Of a stretch of 64,000 bases of DNA, positions 61,900 to 64,000 are shown in pieces. This stretch comes from Bacteriovorax stolpii (GTDB lineage Bacteria; Bdellovibrionota; UBA2428), in assembly GCA_945881775.1 (NCBI GenBank), contig CAMCVE010000009.1:1-64000 (forward strand), written 5' to 3'. The position numbers were made by a program, and so were the translations under genes. The stretch's first letter is position 1; each line of letters opens with the position of its first letter. Under the pieces are notes generated by a model. That model was not told the origin of the DNA and did not search any database. It saw nothing but the letters and a program-made list of their open reading frames with translations.

Positions 61900-63015
61900 A
61901 TGGAACACGCTACGGATCTTGACCAAAAATGTCTCGTCAACAAAATCGACCATCTTGAAGTCGCAGTTACAAAAATTGAGCCGCTTCAAAAACTTTTTGA
62001 GGTTTTTGGTTTCTATTGCACGCAAATTCGCGAAGATGCGAGCGGGCATTCTCGCTTGCTTGAGCAAGGGCACACCAAAATGCTTCTCACTCAAGGAGCT
62101 CCTGGGAGCTTCGCGGCCGAATACGTCAAAAAGCACGGCGACGGAGTTTGCCGTATGGTTTTCTCGTCGAACGACTCAAAGCACACCTACAATGAAACCA
62201 TCAAGCGCGGTGCCACGGGCATCGATGCCCCTTCAGAGGCCAAAGACGATTTCCTCGGCGCCAAGCTTCGCACGGTCACCTCGGCGATCACGTCGTTTGG
62301 TTCGGTGCGTGCCACTTTCCTCGAGCGCCACGTCGAAGGAACTCCTTCGCAAAAACTCTACACGAAGCCGTTCCTTGCAGGTTTCCGTCCGACGCCCGCC
62401 GCGAGCCAGCCCAATCCCTTCGATGCGGGTATGAAGTCGATTGATCATCTCACTAACAACGTGGAGATGGGTCAGCTCGATCACTGGGCCGAGTTCTACA
62501 AGCGTACTTACGGGTTTATCGAGACCCGCTACTTCGACATCAAGGCCTCTAAGACCGGCCTCAACTCCAAAGTCATGCAAACTCCGAGTGGCTCGGTGAA
62601 AATTCCAATCAACCAGGCCACCGAGAAGGCCAGCCAAGTGCAAGAGTTCATCGACATGCACAAAGGCGCCGGCGTGCAGCACATTGCACTCACCACAAGC
62701 GACATTATGGCCAGTGTGCGCCAGCTCATGAAAAACGGTGTGAAGTTTATCGAAGCGCCTCCGACGACCTACTACGACGCCGTGAAAACCCGCGTGCCCA
62801 ACGTCAAAGAGAACATCGACGAACTTCAGGGTCTGAAGATTCTCGTGGACGGCGACGAAACAGGATACCTTCTACAAATTTTCACGGAGTATCAGATCGG
62901 ACCGATGTTCTTTGAGCTCATTGATCGTCGCGGGCACAAGGGATTTGGCGAAGGCAATTTCTCTGCGCTCTTTGAGGCTTTAGAGAAAGACCAACAACGT
63001 CGCGGCGTTCTCTAA
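61900..63015 (+). CDS. hppD: 4-hydroxyphenylpyruvate dioxygenase
   Basis: 371 residues with two vicinal-oxygen-chelate halves. The iron ligands appear in SIDHLTNNV (His), GVQHIALTT (His) and MFFELIDRRG (Glu), and the C-terminal helix (KGFGEGNFSALFEALEKDQ) caps the site. It converts 4-hydroxyphenylpyruvate to homogentisate in tyrosine catabolism. Homogentisate dioxygenase and the rest of the pathway are not in the window. Starts 15 bp after the preceding gene. Confidence 0.93.
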   Translation: MEHATDLDQKCLVNKIDHLEVAVTKIEPLQKLFEVFGFYCTQIREDASGHSRLLEQGHTKMLLTQGAPGSFAAEYVKKHGDGVCRMVFSSNDSKHTYNETIKRGATGIDAPSEAKDDFLGAKLRTVTSAITSFGSVRATFLERHVEGTPSQKLYTKPFLAGFRPTPAASQPNPFDAGMKSIDHLTNNVEMGQLDHWAEFYKRTYGFIETRYFDIKASKTGLNSKVMQTPSGSVKIPINQATEKASQVQEFIDMHKGAGVQHIALTTSDIMASVRQLMKNGVKFIEAPPTTYYDAVKTRVPNVKENIDELQGLKILVDGDETGYLLQIFTEYQIGPMFFELIDRRGHKGFGEGNFSALFEALEKDQQRRGVL

Positions 63016-63032
63016 TTTTTAGTGAACTTGAA

Positions 63033-64000
63033 CTAGCGCCCCAGGATGCGCATTACGGCGCGTGAGCAGGCGCCTTTGACTTCTTGTCCGGTGACGCCCC
63101 AGAGTTGTTTGGGTGTGAGCGGTGAGGGGTTGAGTGCGTTCTTGGGGATGCTTCCCCAGCCCACCACGCGTGCCATGATGTCTTGGCCCACAAGGACGGA
63201 TCCCATTTTGGAGCTGATTTCAAAAAGGCTCTCGGGTGAACCTGTTTGTCTGAGCAGCTGGTTGATCATGAAATAGCCGCGGTTGAAACTCACGAGTTCA
63301 CGCGGCAACGTTTGACCCGCAACCACAAGACGCTCCAGGAGCCCTGGAGCGGAGGGCTCAAGGGCTCTGAGTTCGTCGCGCGCCAATCGCAGCACAAGTG
63401 TGGGGTCAGACGACGGCCCTTGCTCACCCATGAGCCTGAGCGCGTGATTCGCTGCTTTTGTGGCGTCGCCTTTTTCCAGGGCGTAGCCGAGCAGGATCAG
63501 GTCAGAGCGTTGGGCGTCCGTAAGAAATCCCACCATGCCGTAGTCAAGCAGGTAGACCTGCGGGCGGGGGGAGAGGGCTTCGGCCACGCGCAAATTTCCT
63601 TGGTGGGGATCGGAATGGTGAAAGCCAGATAAAAACAGCGCTTCACGCATCCAGAGTGTCGCAAAATCTACGGCAGCCGCGCGCGCAGCGAGGGGGTTTT
63701 CGAGGCCGAGTTTTTCGAAGCTCATTCCCCTAACGAACTCTTGCACCATAACACCATGGACTGCGAGTTCTTCGAAGTAGACTTTGGGGACACGCAGGTC
63801 ACTCGCTAACCCTTGGCTCGCGGTTTTTAGGTGAGGGCGTGCTGCGTAGAGATCTTGGAATGTTTTCTGATTGCGCGCTGTGAGCGAGACTTGAAGTTCC
63901 TCGTCGACGTTCTCGGAGATGCGATTCCAGATCATCCCGAATTTCGCAAAGGCTGTGCCGCGAAGGGCTGGATCATTTTCTACGAGAGGCGTGATCGCCT
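63033..64000 (-). CDS. ABC1/UbiB-family atypical protein kinase-like, partial (N-terminus beyond window)
   Basis: The frame runs open from the window end to a stop at 63033; the codons before ATG 63935 read ENDPALRGTAFAKFG and fit the family, so the start lies outside. Catalytic-loop motif FHHSDPHQGNLRV and metal-binding LLDYGMVGFL (DYG for DFG) are seen, with a hydrophobic C-terminal segment region missing or short. UbiB/COQ8 proteins support ubiquinone or lipid homeostasis. Converges on hppD with 17 bp between. Confidence 0.85.
   Translation of the reverse strand, partial: AITPLVENDPALRGTAFAKFGMIWNRISENVDEELQVSLTARNQKTFQDLYAARPHLKTASQGLASDLRVPKVYFEELAVHGVMVQEFVRGMSFEKLGLENPLAARAAAVDFATLWMREALFLSGFHHSDPHQGNLRVAEALSPRPQVYLLDYGMVGFLTDAQRSDLILLGYALEKGDATKAANHALRLMGEQGPSSDPTLVLRLARDELRALEPSAPGLLERLVVAGQTLPRELVSFNRGYFMINQLLRQTGSPESLFEISSKMGSVLVGQDIMARVVGWGSIPKNALNPSPLTPKQLWGVTGQEVKGACSRAVMRILGR

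Overview
The window reads as about 64 kb of chromosome from a free-living or predatory Gram-negative bacterium with moderately high GC. It has an outer membrane (porin, lipoproteins, a TPR/beta-barrel protein), peptidoglycan enzymes, SpoVG, a baeRF-type protein, a CheX/CheY pair, PilZ and HD-type signalling proteins, and tryptophan and tyrosine catabolism. This mix resembles Bdellovibrionota or related former Deltaproteobacteria; the assignment is an inference from gene content, not from a marker phylogeny. Genes are dense, often overlap by 4 bp, and four convergent pairs overlap at their 3' ends.

Layout. 0-3 kb: a lysine/phospholipid cluster (partial dapA, plsC, small lipoprotein), KhpA and a glutamine amidotransferase. 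3-11 kb: a 1542-residue secreted protein of unknown function, a baeRF-like protein and unknown secreted proteins. 11-19 kb: NrnA, a lytic transglycosylase, glutaredoxin, aminopeptidase P, a GIY-YIG nuclease, an NDH-2-like flavoprotein and a PilZ protein. 19.4-26 kb: a compact operon for a lipoate-dependent 2-oxoacid dehydrogenase together with both enzymes that make its lipoyl groups (lipA, E1alpha, E1beta, E2, E3, lipB). 26-30.6 kb: a secreted alpha/beta hydrolase, a TPR/winged-helix regulator and two small exported proteins. 30.6-39.1 kb (minus strand): an RdgB-thioredoxin fusion, RNase PH, amidase, YchF, Pth, L25 and Prs, interrupted by a decayed PPK2 gene. 39-44 kb: a lipoprotein metzincin, a DCC protein, a D,D-carboxypeptidase-like protein, a lytic transglycosylase and a GT39 membrane enzyme. 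44.3-49 kb: a GNAT fragment, tryptophan 2,3-dioxygenase and kynureninase, tRNA-Gln, SpoVG and thioredoxin reductase. 48.5-53 kb: a signalling cluster (Hpt-like, HD-type, arginase family, CheX with a pseudo-receiver, CheY). 53-64 kb: two unknown Ser-rich secreted proteins, an RluA-type synthase, GlpD, L33, a porin with clear promoter and terminator, a TPR/beta-barrel protein, HPPD and a partial UbiB/ABC1 kinase.

The most unusual items are the RdgB/membrane/thioredoxin fusion, the PPK2 and GNAT remnants, the pseudo-receiver CheX beside CheY, the giant secreted protein, the TPR-barrel protein, and a 30-codon membrane peptide hidden in another frame. I did not see CRISPR arrays, insertion sequences, prophage genes or a recognisable defence system.
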